A stretch of 64,000 bases of DNA from Neomesorhizobium sp963726065 (GCA_963726065.1 CAVSAU010000013.1:310001-374000), one strand, 5' to 3'; shown: positions 1-8,659, counted from the stretch's first letter. The notes: generated by a model not told the origin, from the letters alone. A program made the numbers and translations.

Positions 1-27
1 TTTCCGACCGCACAAGACGGCCGGAAA
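1..27 (-). terminator. Possible terminator downstream of ocd
   Basis: Bases 1-10 and 18-27 form a 10-pair stem with one A-C mismatch and a 7-base loop. It lies 12 bases beyond the ocd stop codon. Any T tract on the minus strand would fall outside the window, so the call stays tentative. Confidence 0.3.
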
Positions 28-39
28 CCCACCAAGTTT

Positions 40-1105
40 TCAGGCCACAGCCGCCTTCTCGGCGCGCAGCAGCATGCCGAACAGGTCGCGCGGCTCGTCG
101 GGATCGGCGAGCAGGTCGAGTTCCTCGTAGAGCCCGGTTCGCTGCGAGCTGGTCGCGCACGTAGCGCAGCGCGGAGAAGTCCTCGATGGCGAAGCCGACC
201 GAATCGAACAGCGTGATCTGCCGGTCGTCGCGTGCGGCCCGGCGTCTTGCCGGTCGATCACCTGCCACAGTTCGGTGACCGGATGGTCGGCGGTCGAGCT
301 GCTGGATCTCGCCCTCGATGCGGGTCTGCGGCGGATATTCGACGAAGATGTCGGAGCGCAGCAGGATGTCGCGGTGCAGCTCGGTCTTGCCGGGGCAGTC
401 GCCGCCGACCGCGTTGATGTGCACGCCCGCGCCGACCATGTTGTCGGTCAGGATCGTCGCGTACTGCTTGTCGGCGGTGCACGGTGGTGATGATCTCGGC
501 GCCCTCGACCGCCTCCTGCGCGCTGGCGCAGATCGGTGATGTCGAAGCCCGAGCCGGCGAGGTTGCGCGCGCAGCTTCGCGACGCCGTCGGGTCGATGTC
601 GTAGAGCCGCAGCCTGTCGATGCCGAGCAGCGCCTTGAAGGCGAGCGCCTGGAATTCCGACTGCGCGCCATTGCCGATGATCGCCATGCGTGCGGGCGCC
701 CTTCGGCGCCAGATACTTCGCGGCCAGCGCCGACGTCGCCGCGGTGCGCAGCGCCGTCAGGATGGTCATCTCCGAGAGCAGCATCGGATAGCCGGTGCCG
801 ACATCGGCGAGCACGCCGAAGGCGGTCACCGTCTGGCGGCCGTCGCGCGTGTTCTTCGGATGGCCGTTGACGTATTTGAAGCCGTAGAGCTGGCCGTCGC
901 TGGTCGGCATCAGCTCGATCACGCCGTCCAGGCTGTGCGAGGCGATGCGCGGCGTCTTGTCGAACAGCTCCCAGCGGCGGAAATCCTCCTCGATATAGGC
1001 GGCCAGGTCGGTCAGGAAGCGCTCGACGCCGATCGCGCAGCACCAGCTTCATCATGTTGTCGACGCTGACGAAGGGAACGATGTTGAGCGTTGGCGGCTG
1101 GTCAT
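40..1105 (-). CDS. ocd: Ornithine cyclodeaminase (frameshifted in this sequence)
   Basis: Converts L-ornithine to L-proline and ammonia with bound NAD in the cytosol, the step after arginase in arginine catabolism. Family segments are clear: LNIVPFVSVDNMMKLVL at the N-terminus, the nucleotide-binding stretch MAIIGNGAQSEFQ in the middle and LYEELDLLADPDEPRD near the C-terminus. They lie in different reading frames, so at least six one-base shifts are needed to join them, including an apparently missing C right after the ATG at 1105. The repaired length of about 355 residues matches the family. The start follows the arginase stop by 2 bases, so the pair is probably translationally coupled. Conservation across every break argues for sequencing error over true decay. 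Confidence 0.85.
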
Positions 1106-1107
1106 GG

Positions 1108-2034
1108 TCAGTAGCTCCGTGTCGGGCGGTCCATGATCGCGGCGGCCCATCAGGCTCGCGGTCAGGTCGACCATCAGGGTCGCGGTGCGGCCGCGCTCGT
1201 CGAGGAAGGGGTTGAGCTCGACCAGGTCGAGGCAGGTGACGAGGCCGCTGTCGTGCAGCATCTCCATGACCAGATGCGCCTCGCGGAAGGTCGCGCCGCC
1301 CGGCACCGTGGTGCCGACCGCCGGCGCGATGGCAGGGTCGAGGAAATCGACGTCGAGGCTGACATGCAGCATGCCGTTCTCCGCCGTCGACGCGCTCGAG
1401 GAAGGCGCGCAGCAGCGCGCGCGATGCCATGTTCGTCGATCACGCGCATGTCGTGCACCGTCACGCCTGCCTCGCCGAGCGCGCGCCGCTCGGCCGGGTC
1501 GACGCTGCGGATGCCGAGCGTGCAGATGCGTTTCGGGATCGACCGCGCCGCCAGCTCGGGGAAATAGCCTTCGAAGCCCGGCTGCCCGCTGGCATAGGCC
1601 AGCGGCACGCCGTGCAGATTGCCGCTCGTCGTGGTGTCGAGCGTGTGGAAATCGGGATGCGCGTCGAGCCACAGCACGAAAAGCGGCCGCCCGCGCTCGG
1701 CCGCGCGGCGCGCAACGCCGGCGACCGTGCCGGCCGACAGGCAGTGATCGCCGCCGAGGAAGATCGGCATGCGCGTCGGCGCTCGCGGCATAGGCTGCCT
1801 CGCGAGCGCCTCGGTCCAGGCGGAGATCTCCGGCAGCGCCTTCAACGCGGCATTGCCATGCGTGACGGCGCGGCAAGGCAGCGGGGGCGACAGTGCCGAG
1901 GTCGGTCGACGCGATGGCCGAGTTCGGTCAGCGCCGACGCCGAGCCCGGCCGTGCGCAGCGCGCTCGGCCCCATGTCGCAGCCCAGCCGGCCGGCGCCGT
2001 CCTGAACCGGCGCTCCCAATATCGTGCAATGCAT
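1108..2034 (-). CDS. rocF: Arginase (frameshifted in this sequence)
   Basis: Mn-dependent arginase, hydrolyses L-arginine to ornithine and urea and feeds the downstream cyclodeaminase. The start is MHCTILGAPVQDGAGRLGCD at 2034. Metal-site motifs are visible: FLGGDHCLSAGT, LWLDAHPDFHT and HVSLDVDFLDP. These lie in several frames. I infer shifts near 1960, 1870, 1805, 1765, 1400 and 1130; the last restores an ending of IMDRPTRSY followed by TGA at 1108-1110. Repaired length is about 308 residues, as expected for this family. The gene is divergent from an Lrp-type regulator, the usual arrangement for arginine-inducible rocF-ocd units in rhizobia and brucellae. The repaired reading is likely functional. 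Confidence 0.85.
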
Positions 2035-2165
2035 AGCCACATCCCGCTCAAGTAATTGCAGCGGCATTCGACCCGAAACGCTGGCGGAATGAACATATCA
2101 AATTGGCAAATCCATCGAAATGCGCTTATCAATACGGTGGTAAGGTTTTCCATTATGGAGATATC
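2035..2165. promoter_or_regulatory. Divergent rocF / Lrp control region
   Basis: This 131-base gap separates the divergent rocF and lrp starts. Its lrp-proximal half (about 2090-2160) is AT-rich relative to the surroundings, as Lrp-family operators usually are, and must hold both promoters. An in-frame GGAG lies just upstream of the lrp ATG at 2166. I cannot place individual promoter boxes with confidence. Confidence 0.4.
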
Positions 2166-2604
2166 ATGGACGCCCTCGACGAACAATTGATAACGCTTCT
2201 GCGCCATGACGCGCGCCGCAGCATCTCCGATCTCGCCATCGAGCTCGGCGTGTCGCGGGCGACGGTCCGATCCCGCGTGGAGCGCCTCGAGAAAACCGGC
2301 GTGATCATCGGCTATACGGTGATCCTGCGCACCGATGCCGTCGACCAAAGCGTGCGCGGCATCATGATGGTCGAGATCGAAGGCCATGCCGCCGACCGTG
2401 TGATCCGCGCTTTGGGTGGCTTTTCGGAAGTGTCGACGATCCACACCACCAACGGCCGCTGGGATCTGGTGATCGAGCTCAGCACGCAGACACTGACGCG
2501 AGTTCGACGCGGTTCTGCGGCGTGTCCGGCTGATCCCCGGCATCACCGGCAGCGAAACAAGCCTGCTTCTGGCGACGCCGCGCAGCACCAGGGCGCGGCT
2601 TTGA
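2166..2604 (+). CDS. Lrp/AsnC family regulator (frameshifted near the C-terminus)
   Basis: DNA-binding regulator that probably senses arginine or ornithine and activates the divergent rocF-ocd pair, by analogy with ArgR/Lrp-type activators next to arginase genes. Residues 1-60 carry an AsnC-type winged helix-turn-helix (DEQLITLLRHDARRSISDLA, then GVSRATVRSRVERLEKTGVI). The rest is the ligand-binding alpha/beta sandwich. I chose ATG 2166 (MDALDEQLI) because it has an upstream GGAG and matches family length. One extra C near 2502 shifts the frame. Reading past it gives EFDAVLRRVRLIPGITG and a stop at 2604, about 145 residues in all. Confidence 0.85.
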
Positions 2605-2782
2605 GCCGAGCGTCGAGCCGGGCTGTGGGAGATCGATCTAGAGAATGTTGAGATTCAGGTCAGGCCGAGCCGAGAATGGTGGATTTCGAGAACCGGAGCG
2701 CAACGTACATTTGCGTAGGTGAGCACCGGAAGCGGAGAAAGCCACCATTCGCAGGCCGGCAGCACCTGAATATCGACATACT
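2605..2782. other. Intergenic, nothing recognised
   Basis: This 178-base gap lies between the convergent lrp and truA ends. I see no gene, strong hairpin or known repeat in it. Confidence 0.6.
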
Positions 2783-3532
2783 CTAAGCGGGGTAGTCGAC
2801 GCGGGTGAGATAGAGCCCGTCCGGCGGCGCGACCTGTCCGCAAGCGGCGCGGTCGCGAGCCTCAAGCGCTTCTTTCAGGTCAGCGGCGGTCCAGCCGCCC
2901 TCGCCGATGCGCTTCAGCGAACCGACCATTGATCGCACCTGATTGTGCAGGAAGGAACGCGCCGAGGCGCGTATCTCGACCGCATCGCCCGACCGTGTGA
3001 CGTCGAGCCGTTCCAGCGTTCGCACCGGGCTTTGCGCCTGGCACTGGGTCGAGCGGAAGGTGGTGAAATCGTGCCTGCCAATCAGAATTTTCGCCGCCTC
3101 GTGCATGGCTCCTGCATCAAGCCGCTTCGGCACCCACCAGGCCTTCCTCCGTTCCAGAGTCAGCGGCGCCCGCCGGTTGACGATGCGGTAGAGATAGTGG
3201 CGGCCGGTCGCCGAAAAGCGCGCATCGAAGTCGTCCGGCGCGAACGAAACGGCGGTTATCGCCACCGTTTCCTTCGCCACCTGCAGATGTGCGTTGACGG
3301 CATCGCGCACCTTGTCGACCGGCCAGTTCCTGTCGAGATCGACATGGCCGACCTGGCCGGTCGCATGCACGCCAGCGTCGGTGCGTCCGGCGCCGCGCAA
3401 GGTGACATCCTCGCCGCAGAAAGCCTTGAAGGCCTGCTCCAGCGCCGCCTGCACCGAATGATTGGCGGCCTGCCGCTGCCAGCCGGCATAGGCGCTGCCG
3501 TCATATTCGATGTCCAGGCGATAGCGCGGCAT
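2783..3532 (-). CDS. truA: tRNA pseudouridine(38-40) synthase TruA
   Basis: Isomerises uridines 38-40 in the anticodon stem-loop of tRNAs. The 249-residue length is typical. The catalytic aspartate is D52 in GAGRTDAGVHATGQVGHVD, and the N-terminus MPRYRLDIEYDGSAYAGWQR is the standard TruA start. It is the last gene of a minus-strand run def, fmt, acetyltransferase, truA, an arrangement common in this group. The frame is intact, and the region has no signs of transfer. Confidence 0.97.
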   Translation of the reverse strand: MPRYRLDIEYDGSAYAGWQRQAANHSVQAALEQAFKAFCGEDVTLRGAGRTDAGVHATGQVGHVDLDRNWPVDKVRDAVNAHLQVAKETVAITAVSFAPDDFDARFSATGRHYLYRIVNRRAPLTLERRKAWWVPKRLDAGAMHEAAKILIGRHDFTTFRSTQCQAQSPVRTLERLDVTRSGDAVEIRASARSFLHNQVRSMVGSLKRIGEGGWTAADLKEALEARDRAACGQVAPPDGLYLTRVDYPA

Positions 3533-3553
3533 GCGGCGTCGACGTTCGCAGCG

Positions 3554-4063
3554 TCAGGCAGCGAGCGCGGAACTGAACGCCGAGGCGTAATCCAGCCGCC
3601 CGGCTTCCGGTGCGTCGCCCCAGGCCAGCGCCTGCAGCGCCGCGCCCTGGTAGGCGCTTTCGAAACCTGCCGCGCGTTCGTGGGTGTAGCCGAAACGCCC
3701 GTAATAGGCGGGATCGCCCAGCACGACCGACAGCGTCTCGCCGGCATCCTTCAGCCTCAGATGCGCTTCGCGGATCAGCGCGCCTCCTATTCCGGAGCCG
3801 TGGAATGATGGCTCTACAGCCAGCGGCGCCAACGCGACGGCGGCAAATTTCTTGCGGCCCTCGGTGACGTAAAGACGCGAGAACAGGATGTGGCCGACAA
3901 CCTGGCCTTCTTCCTCGGCCACCAGTTCGACGATCGCATCGCCATCCGTGATCAGGGCGTCGACCAGCCCGGCTTCCGACTCTTGCCCGAACGCATGTTC
4001 CTCGACGAGGCGGATCGCCTCTCGGTCCCTGGGCGTCGCCGCCCTTATCGACATCATGCTCAT
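3554..4063 (-). CDS. GNAT family N-acetyltransferase
   Basis: A 169-residue GCN5-related acetyltransferase of the YhbS-like type; the substrate is unknown. The acetyl-CoA pyrophosphate loop is visible as PSFHGSGIGGALIREA (about residues 88-103), followed by the typical GDPAYYGRFGYTHERAAGF strand seen in this subgroup. The ATG at 4063 overlaps the fmt stop by 4 bases (ATGA), so it is translated with fmt. truA follows after 21 bases. Neighbours suggest only a housekeeping role, and no function can be assigned from context. Confidence 0.9.
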   Translation of the reverse strand: MSMMSIRAATPRDREAIRLVEEHAFGQESEAGLVDALITDGDAIVELVAEEEGQVVGHILFSRLYVTEGRKKFAAVALAPLAVEPSFHGSGIGGALIREAHLRLKDAGETLSVVLGDPAYYGRFGYTHERAAGFESAYQGAALQALAWGDAPEAGRLDYASAFSSALAA

Positions 4064-4995
4064 GACAGTCTCATTCCTTTTTCCAGTTTCGTACCGCGCA
4101 GGAACTCCTGTGCGCTTGCGGGCCTGCCGCCCGCTCGTTGAACTCCGACCAGCCTGACCGCGCCATTTCCACAGGCGACCGTCAGTTGGCCATCGATAAT
4201 CTCCCCGGGATTTCCGTTCCCATCGGCCAGCGTTGAACGCAGGAGCTTCAGGCGCTCCGTCTTGCCGCCGGCCTCTATTTCAGACCACGCGCCCGGAAAG
4301 GGCGACAGTCCGCGAACATGGTTATGCACATCCTTTGCAGGAAGGCTCCAATCGATCCGCGCCTCTGTTTTGTCGATCTTCTTGGCATAGGTAAGGCCGA
4401 CAGGCGCCTGCGGCACCAGCGTCATCTCGCCGCGCTCCAGTTCCGCCAGAGCCTCGACCATCAAACCGGCGCCCGTCTCCATCAAGGTGTCGTGCAGTTC
4501 GCCGGCGGTCATGTCGGGTCCGATCGCCACGCGGCGGGTCATCGCCACCGGGCCGGTGTCCAGCCCTTCCTCCATCTTCATGACCATCATGCCGGTCTCG
4601 GTGTCGCCCGCCATGATGGCCCGCTGGATGGGTGCGGCCCCCCGCCAGCGCGGCAGCAGCGAGGCATGGCCATTGTAGCAGCCGAGCCTGGCGCCTTCGA
4701 GAATGACCTTGGGCAGGAGTAGCCCATAGGCGACTACGACGGCGACGTCGGCATCCAGGTCGCGGAAAGCCGCCTGCTCCGCCCCGCCCTTCAGCGATAC
4801 GGGCACGCGCAGCTCGGCGCCGAGCCTTTCGGCCTCGCGCTGCACCGGCGACGGCGTCAGTTCCAGCCCGCGCCGTCCCGCCGGCCGCGGCGGCTGCGTG
4901 TAGACGGCGGCGATTTCATGCCCGGCCTCGGCGATCGCGCGCAGCGTCGGTACCGAAAAGTCCGGCGTTCCCATGAAGATGACGCGTAGGGGCAT
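4060..4995 (-). CDS. fmt: Methionyl-tRNA formyltransferase
   Basis: Formylates initiator Met-tRNA using 10-formyltetrahydrofolate. The start MPLRVIFMGTPDFSVPTL at 4995 fits the family; an in-frame ATG 18 bases further upstream is less likely. The folate and catalytic site is clear: NGHASLLPRWRGAAPIQRA (about residues 108-126) and the conserved LDTGP motif near residue 145. Length is 311 residues, normal for Fmt. def lies upstream on the same strand, so formylation and deformylation genes form one operon. The 3' end overlaps the acetyltransferase start (ATGA). Confidence 0.97.
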   Translation of the reverse strand: MPLRVIFMGTPDFSVPTLRAIAEAGHEIAAVYTQPPRPAGRRGLELTPSPVQREAERLGAELRVPVSLKGGAEQAAFRDLDADVAVVVAYGLLLPKVILEGARLGCYNGHASLLPRWRGAAPIQRAIMAGDTETGMMVMKMEEGLDTGPVAMTRRVAIGPDMTAGELHDTLMETGAGLMVEALAELERGEMTLVPQAPVGLTYAKKIDKTEARIDWSLPAKDVHNHVRGLSPFPGAWSEIEAGGKTERLKLLRSTLADGNGNPGEIIDGQLTVACGNGAVRLVGVQRAGGRPASAQEFLRGTKLEKGMRLS

Positions 4996-5089
4996 TGTCT
5001 TCCCGATTTTCACCTGGCTACGGCGCGATGCGCCGATTACGCCACCGGTTCAAACGGGTTTACAAGCTTCAGGTCAAGCCCGCCTGGCT

Positions 5090-5620
5090 TTACCCCACCA
5101 TGCGGGTCGGCGGCTTGTCCCGGGCTAGCTTCTTGAATTTCTTCATCACCATGTCGCGCTTCAGCTTCGAGATATGGTCGATGAACAGCACGCCATTCAA
5201 ATGGTCGATCTCGTGCTGCAGGCAGGTCGCCATCAGCCCGTCGGCGGCGATCTCCTGCGCCTTGCCGTCGCGGTCGAGATATTTCACCCGGACCGACGCC
5301 GGGCGCTCGACTTCCGCATAATAGTCGGGGATGGACAGGCAGCCTTCCTCGTAGACCGAACGCTCGTCCGAACTTTCCAGCACTTCCGGATTGATGAAGA
5401 CATGCGGCGCCGGCTCTTCGCCCTCCTTGGCGAGATCGATCACCAGCATGCGCAGCGGCTCGCCAACCTGGATTGCGGCAAGGCCTATGCCCGGCGCATC
5501 GTACATCGTGTCCAGCATGTCGCCTGCGAATTTGCGCAGCTGGTCGTCGACCCGCTCCACCGGCTTGGAAACCTGGCGCAGGATAGGATCGGGGAGGATG
5601 ATGAGCGGCTTGATCGACAT
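5090..5620 (-). CDS. def: Peptide deformylase
   Basis: Removes the N-formyl group from nascent proteins, using an active-site metal. All three signature motifs are present: GIGLAAIQVG (residues 44-53), EEGCLSIP with metal ligand C94, and QHEIDH with H136, catalytic E137 and H140. I chose ATG 5620 because AGGTGAG lies 4 bases upstream; an in-frame GTG at 5629 is the alternative. Length is 176 residues. It heads the minus-strand operon with fmt and is divergent from rmuC. Confidence 0.97.
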   Translation of the reverse strand: MSIKPLIILPDPILRQVSKPVERVDDQLRKFAGDMLDTMYDAPGIGLAAIQVGEPLRMLVIDLAKEGEEPAPHVFINPEVLESSDERSVYEEGCLSIPDYYAEVERPASVRVKYLDRDGKAQEIAADGLMATCLQHEIDHLNGVLFIDHISKLKRDMVMKKFKKLARDKPPTRMVG

Positions 5621-5722
5621 GACGCTCACCTAGGATTTCCTGACAAAAGCGTCAACCGGCCCGAAAGCTTACTGTTCACGTTTTGATCTGCAACGGCAGG
5701 CCGAATCGGCTATGCTTGCGCG

Positions 5723-6976
5723 ATGAACGATATTTTCTCCGTCCTCGCCGAACCAGTTGCCCGCCTTGGCGCCACCACCATCACGCTTGGCCAGGCGCTG
5801 GGTTTCATCGCTGTCTTGTTCGTGGCCTTGCTGGTGGCGCTGGTCGTGGCGCTGTGGCGCGCCGCCAAGGCGCGCGCGGTTGCCGCCGCTGAGGCCGCCG
5901 ACCACGCCCGCGACGCCGAAGCCCGCATGGCCGGCATCCTGCAATCGCAGGCCGAGATGCAGGGGCGGCTGGGTGCGGTCGCCGAAGTGTTTGGCGCGCG
6001 CCAGGCCGAACTGACGCAATCGATCGGTCAGCGCCTCGACGCCATGACCGGCCGGCTCGGCCAGACGATGACCGAGCAGACACGCTCCACCCATGAAAGC
6101 CTCGCGAAACTGCAGGAGCGGCTGGCCGTCATCGACACGGCGCAGACCAACATCCAGTCGCTTGCCGGGCAGGTGGTGCAGTTGCAGGCGATCCTTTCCA
6201 ACAAGCAGACGCGAGGCGCCTTCGGCCAGTCGCGCATGGAGGCGATTGTCGCCGACGGCCTGCCGCATGGCGGCTATGAATTTCAGGCGACGCTGTCCAA
6301 TGGCAGCCGGCCGGACTGCCTGGTCAAGATGCCTAACGACACGCCCCCGCTGGTGGTCGACGCCAAGTTTCCGCTGGAAGCCTGGAACGCCATCCGCGCC
6401 GCCGAGGGCGAGGCCGCGCAGAAACTTGCAGCACAGGCGTTCCGTCGCGATGTCGAAATCCATATCCGCGACATCGCTGACAAATACCTTATCTCCGGCG
6501 AGACCCAGGACACGGCGCTCATGTTCGTGTCGTCGGAATCGGTCTTCGCCGAGATCCACGAGAATTTCGAAGCCGTCATCCAGCGGGCGCATCGGGCCCG
6601 CGTCGTCATCGTGTCGCCGTCGCTTCTGATGCTGTCTATCCAGGTCATCCAGGCGATCCTGAAGGATGCCCGCATGCGCGAACAGGCGCATCTGATTCAG
6701 GGCGAGGTCGTGCGCCTGATGGAAGACGTCTCGCGCCTCGACGAGCGGGTGCGCAAATTGCAGAACCATTTCGGCCAGGCGACGCGGGATATCGACGACA
6801 TCCTCGTCTCGTCGTCCAAGGTCACCAAGCGCGGCCAGAAGATCGAGGCGCTGGAGTTCGGGGCCGCGCATCCGGAGGGCGAGGAACCGCAGCGGGGGGC
6901 GAAAATCGAGACGGTACGCGCAGCCGACTCCAAGACCGGGCAGCTGCGGCTGCGGGTGGTGGAAGAAACCGAATAG
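5723..6976 (+). CDS. rmuC: DNA recombination protein RmuC
   Basis: RmuC family protein of 417 residues, thought to limit recombination at inverted repeats; it is predicted to be anchored to the inner membrane. Residues about 17-40 form one hydrophobic segment. An alanine-rich, coiled-coil-prone stretch follows to about residue 140. Then comes the nuclease-like RmuC core, including GAFGQSRMEAIV, LPHGGYEFQATL and PLVVDAKFPLEAW. It is divergent from def with a 102-base gap, and transcribed alone. Confidence 0.93.
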   Translation: MNDIFSVLAEPVARLGATTITLGQALGFIAVLFVALLVALVVALWRAAKARAVAAAEAADHARDAEARMAGILQSQAEMQGRLGAVAEVFGARQAELTQSIGQRLDAMTGRLGQTMTEQTRSTHESLAKLQERLAVIDTAQTNIQSLAGQVVQLQAILSNKQTRGAFGQSRMEAIVADGLPHGGYEFQATLSNGSRPDCLVKMPNDTPPLVVDAKFPLEAWNAIRAAEGEAAQKLAAQAFRRDVEIHIRDIADKYLISGETQDTALMFVSSESVFAEIHENFEAVIQRAHRARVVIVSPSLLMLSIQVIQAILKDARMREQAHLIQGEVVRLMEDVSRLDERVRKLQNHFGQATRDIDDILVSSSKVTKRGQKIEALEFGAAHPEGEEPQRGAKIETVRAADSKTGQLRLRVVEETE

Positions 6977-7200
6977 CACGGCGGCACCACTGTCAGCCGG
7001 GTTCGCCCAACGGATTTCTGCAGCAACCTTCCAAAGCTGACGTTCAACTGCGTCCTTGATCACATGACTGCACGCCGCCATCACGTTGCACCCATGGGAA
7101 CGTGTTTGGCCTGTGATCGCCCGCTTTTCTACGCTCCGGGCACGCGAACAGGCACAGCGCCTCGTCGCGTCAACCACGCAAGTCTGGGAGGAACCTTCGC

Positions 7201-7437
7201 ATGAGGAAGATCATCACCGCCGCGTTTGCCGTCATTGCCCTCGGCGGCATTGCCTATGCCGGCCAAATGGAAGGGACGGTAAAGGAGGTCGACAAGGCAA
7301 AACATATGATAATGCTGGAAGACGGCATGTCGGTCACCACCAACATGGACGTGAAGCTCGATGGCGTAATGGCTGGCGACAAGGTCAAGATCACCACAGA
7401 CGACAACAAGATGGGCGCCAAGGTCGAGAAGATGTGA
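7201..7437 (+). CDS. Small exported DUF1344 protein
   Basis: A 78-residue protein of the DUF1344 family, of unknown function. Residues 1-20 are a Sec signal peptide (MRKIITAAFAVIALGGIAYA), leaving a mature periplasmic protein of about 58 residues made of short beta strands such as EGTVKEVDKAKHMIMLEDG. GGAGG sits 9 bases upstream of the ATG. A strong terminator follows at 7454, so it is a single-gene unit. I know of no biochemical role. Confidence 0.85.
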   Translation: MRKIITAAFAVIALGGIAYAGQMEGTVKEVDKAKHMIMLEDGMSVTTNMDVKLDGVMAGDKVKITTDDNKMGAKVEKM

Positions 7438-7453
7438 TCGTCTCGCCACAGCG

Positions 7454-7488
7454 GCCGGCTTTCGCTGTTGCGGAAGCCGGTCTTTTCG
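7454..7488 (+). terminator. Rho-independent terminator of the DUF1344 gene
   Basis: A 10-pair stem (7455-7464 with 7471-7480, one G-T pair) is followed by TCTTTTCG. It lies 17 bases after the stop codon at 7437. Confidence 0.75.
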
Positions 7489-7567
7489 TCTGGACGGCGC
7501 AGCAAATGCCTCTTGAACCGGCGAATTTATTGGGCATGATTCGTTTCGCCAATCGGAGGAACGAATC

Positions 7568-7684
7568 ATGGCAAAAGGTGCGATGAAACCGAACAAAGAG
7601 GCCAAGAAGCCGAAGAAGGATGCCAAGAAGCCGGCGGCGGCGGCCAAGGCGGCTCCTGCTGCGGCGGCGAAGAAGGCGAAGTAG
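7568..7684 (+). CDS. Lysine/alanine-rich 38-residue protein
   Basis: A very short gene beginning MAKGAMKPNKEAKKPKKDAK and ending in alanine-lysine repeats before TAG at 7682. GGAGG stands 8 bases before the ATG, and a strong terminator follows the stop, which makes it a credible transcription unit. About a third of the residues are lysine and there are no acidic clusters, so the protein is highly basic and probably disordered. Similar MAKG...KEAKKPKKD proteins occur widely in alphaproteobacteria without known function. Nucleic-acid binding is possible but unproven. Confidence 0.75.
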   Translation: MAKGAMKPNKEAKKPKKDAKKPAAAAKAAPAAAAKKAK

Positions 7685-7713
7685 CGCCGGCGGCCTCAAA
7701 CACAAGCAGTCTC

Positions 7714-7744
7714 GTCCGGTCGCGAGACTTGCGACCGGACTTTT
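7714..7744 (+). terminator. Rho-independent terminator
   Basis: A perfect 10-pair stem (7714-7723 with 7731-7740), a 7-base loop, then TTTT. It ends the transcript of the 38-residue basic protein and separates it from the riboswitch-sugE unit. Confidence 0.85.
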
Positions 7745-7779
7745 GATTGAACGGCCGGCGACCTGTCCCATATATCAGG

Positions 7780-7826
7780 CGCAAGGACGGCCTTGCGTTT
7801 CCCAACAATCCGGCCGGGACGACCCG
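7780..7826 (+). promoter_or_regulatory. Guanidine-II (mini-ykkC) riboswitch
   Basis: Two hairpins carry the class signature, each capped by an ACGR tetraloop. Hairpin 1 is 7780-7786 paired with 7791-7797 (7 pairs) around ACGG at 7787-7790. Hairpin 2 is 7815-7818 paired with 7823-7826 (4 pairs) around ACGA at 7819-7822. They are 17 bases apart and end 20 bases before the sugE ATG at 7847. This matches the known guanidine-II class, where free guanidinium is bound between the two loops and translation of the exporter is switched on. The downstream gene is the expected partner. Confidence 0.88.
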
Positions 7827-7846
7827 CCAAGAAAGCGAGTCTCGTC

Positions 7847-8161
7847 ATGGCCTGGATCTATCTCTTCTTCGCAGGCGTCTTCGAAATCGGCTGGGCGATC
7901 GGCCTGAAATACACCGCCGGCTTCACCCGTCTCACGCCGACCCTGCTCACCGTGGCGAGCATGATCGTCAGCCTTGGCCTGCTCGGCCTGGCGCTGAAGA
8001 CGCTGCCGGTCGGCACCGCCTATGCCATCTGGACGGGCATCGGCACGGTTGGCACCGCACTCCTCGGAATCTGGCTGCTCGGCGAACCGGCAACCGCGGC
8101 GCGGCTTGCCTGTATCGCGCTCATCGTTTCGGGCATCGTCGGGCTGAAGCTCGTCGCCTGA
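7847..8161 (+). CDS. sugE: SugE/Gdx small multidrug resistance transporter (guanidinium exporter)
   Basis: A 104-residue inner-membrane protein with four hydrophobic helices, working as an antiparallel dimer that exchanges guanidinium for protons. The N-terminus MAWIYLFFAGVFEIGWAIGL contains the essential glutamate E13 of helix 1. LPVGTAYAIWTGIGTVG in helix 3 is characteristic of the SugE/Gdx subgroup, unlike EmrE-type drug exporters. The upstream guanidine-II riboswitch strongly supports guanidinium as the real substrate. It appears to be transcribed alone. Confidence 0.95.
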   Translation: MAWIYLFFAGVFEIGWAIGLKYTAGFTRLTPTLLTVASMIVSLGLLGLALKTLPVGTAYAIWTGIGTVGTALLGIWLLGEPATAARLACIALIVSGIVGLKLVA

Positions 8162-8166
8162 CACGC

Positions 8167-8197
8167 CAAAAACACCGCGGCCGACCGGTCGCGGTGC
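8167..8197 (-). terminator. Terminator of the DUF6481 gene
   Basis: A GC stem (8173-8179 with 8190-8196) is followed on the minus strand by a run of five T at 8172-8168. It lies 34 bases beyond the stop codon at 8231. It may also stop sugE transcription coming from the other side. Confidence 0.7.
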
Positions 8198-8230
8198 TCC
8201 ATTCGAAAATGGATGACCTGGAACGGCGGC

Positions 8231-8659
8231 TTATTTGCCGCCGAAACCCGGAGGAATGCGCCCGACACGCGCCTTGCGGGCCGCGTAACGTGCGTCGCGC
8301 TTGGCCTTGCGCTCGGCCTCGTCGGCCAGCAGGCGCGAGATACGCTCGTTTTCCTCGGCCTCGCGCTGCTTGGCTTCGGCCTGCGCTACTTCCTCAGCGG
8401 CGATCCGCGCGGCTTCCGCGGCGGCTTCGCGCTCGGCGCGCTCTTTCGCTTCGCGGGCAAGCCGTTCCTGCTTCTGCTTCAGCTTCTCGGCTTCGCGGAT
8501 GGCGCGCGCCTCGAGGATTGCCTTGCGTTCAGCCTGCCTGGCCAGCACAGCCGGATCGTCCGCTGCCGGCTTGGCCTTGAATTTTTCGAGCATCGCCCGC
8601 TTCGCTTCGTTCGCCGCACCGCGGCGTTCGAAAATGTCTTTTTCCCTGTAGATAGCCAA
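8231..8659 (-). CDS. DUF6481-like coiled-coil protein
   Basis: A 142-residue soluble protein of unknown function. The first 40 residues (MAIYREKDIFERRGAANEAK and on) are the part I recognise from DUF6481-type proteins. Residues about 40-125 are a long charged helix rich in Ala, Glu, Arg and Lys, predicted to form a coiled coil. The tail ends in RIPPGFGGK. There is no signal peptide or membrane segment. It is convergent with sugE and monocistronic. Confidence 0.75.
   Translation of the reverse strand: MAIYREKDIFERRGAANEAKRAMLEKFKAKPAADDPAVLARQAERKAILEARAIREAEKLKQKQERLAREAKERAEREAAAEAARIAAEEVAQAEAKQREAEENERISRLLADEAERKAKRDARYAARKARVGRIPPGFGGK

Noticed and set aside
5669..7177. 502-residue open frame on the minus strand opposite rmuC
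   Set aside because: Its codons are the complement of a well-supported rmuC gene; it has no family motif and an odd composition typical of antisense frames in GC-rich DNA.
7010..7200. Stress sigma (EcfG-type GGAAC...CGTT) promoter before the DUF1344 gene
   Set aside because: A GGAAC near 7097 exists, but no CGTT lies at the required 16-17-base distance.
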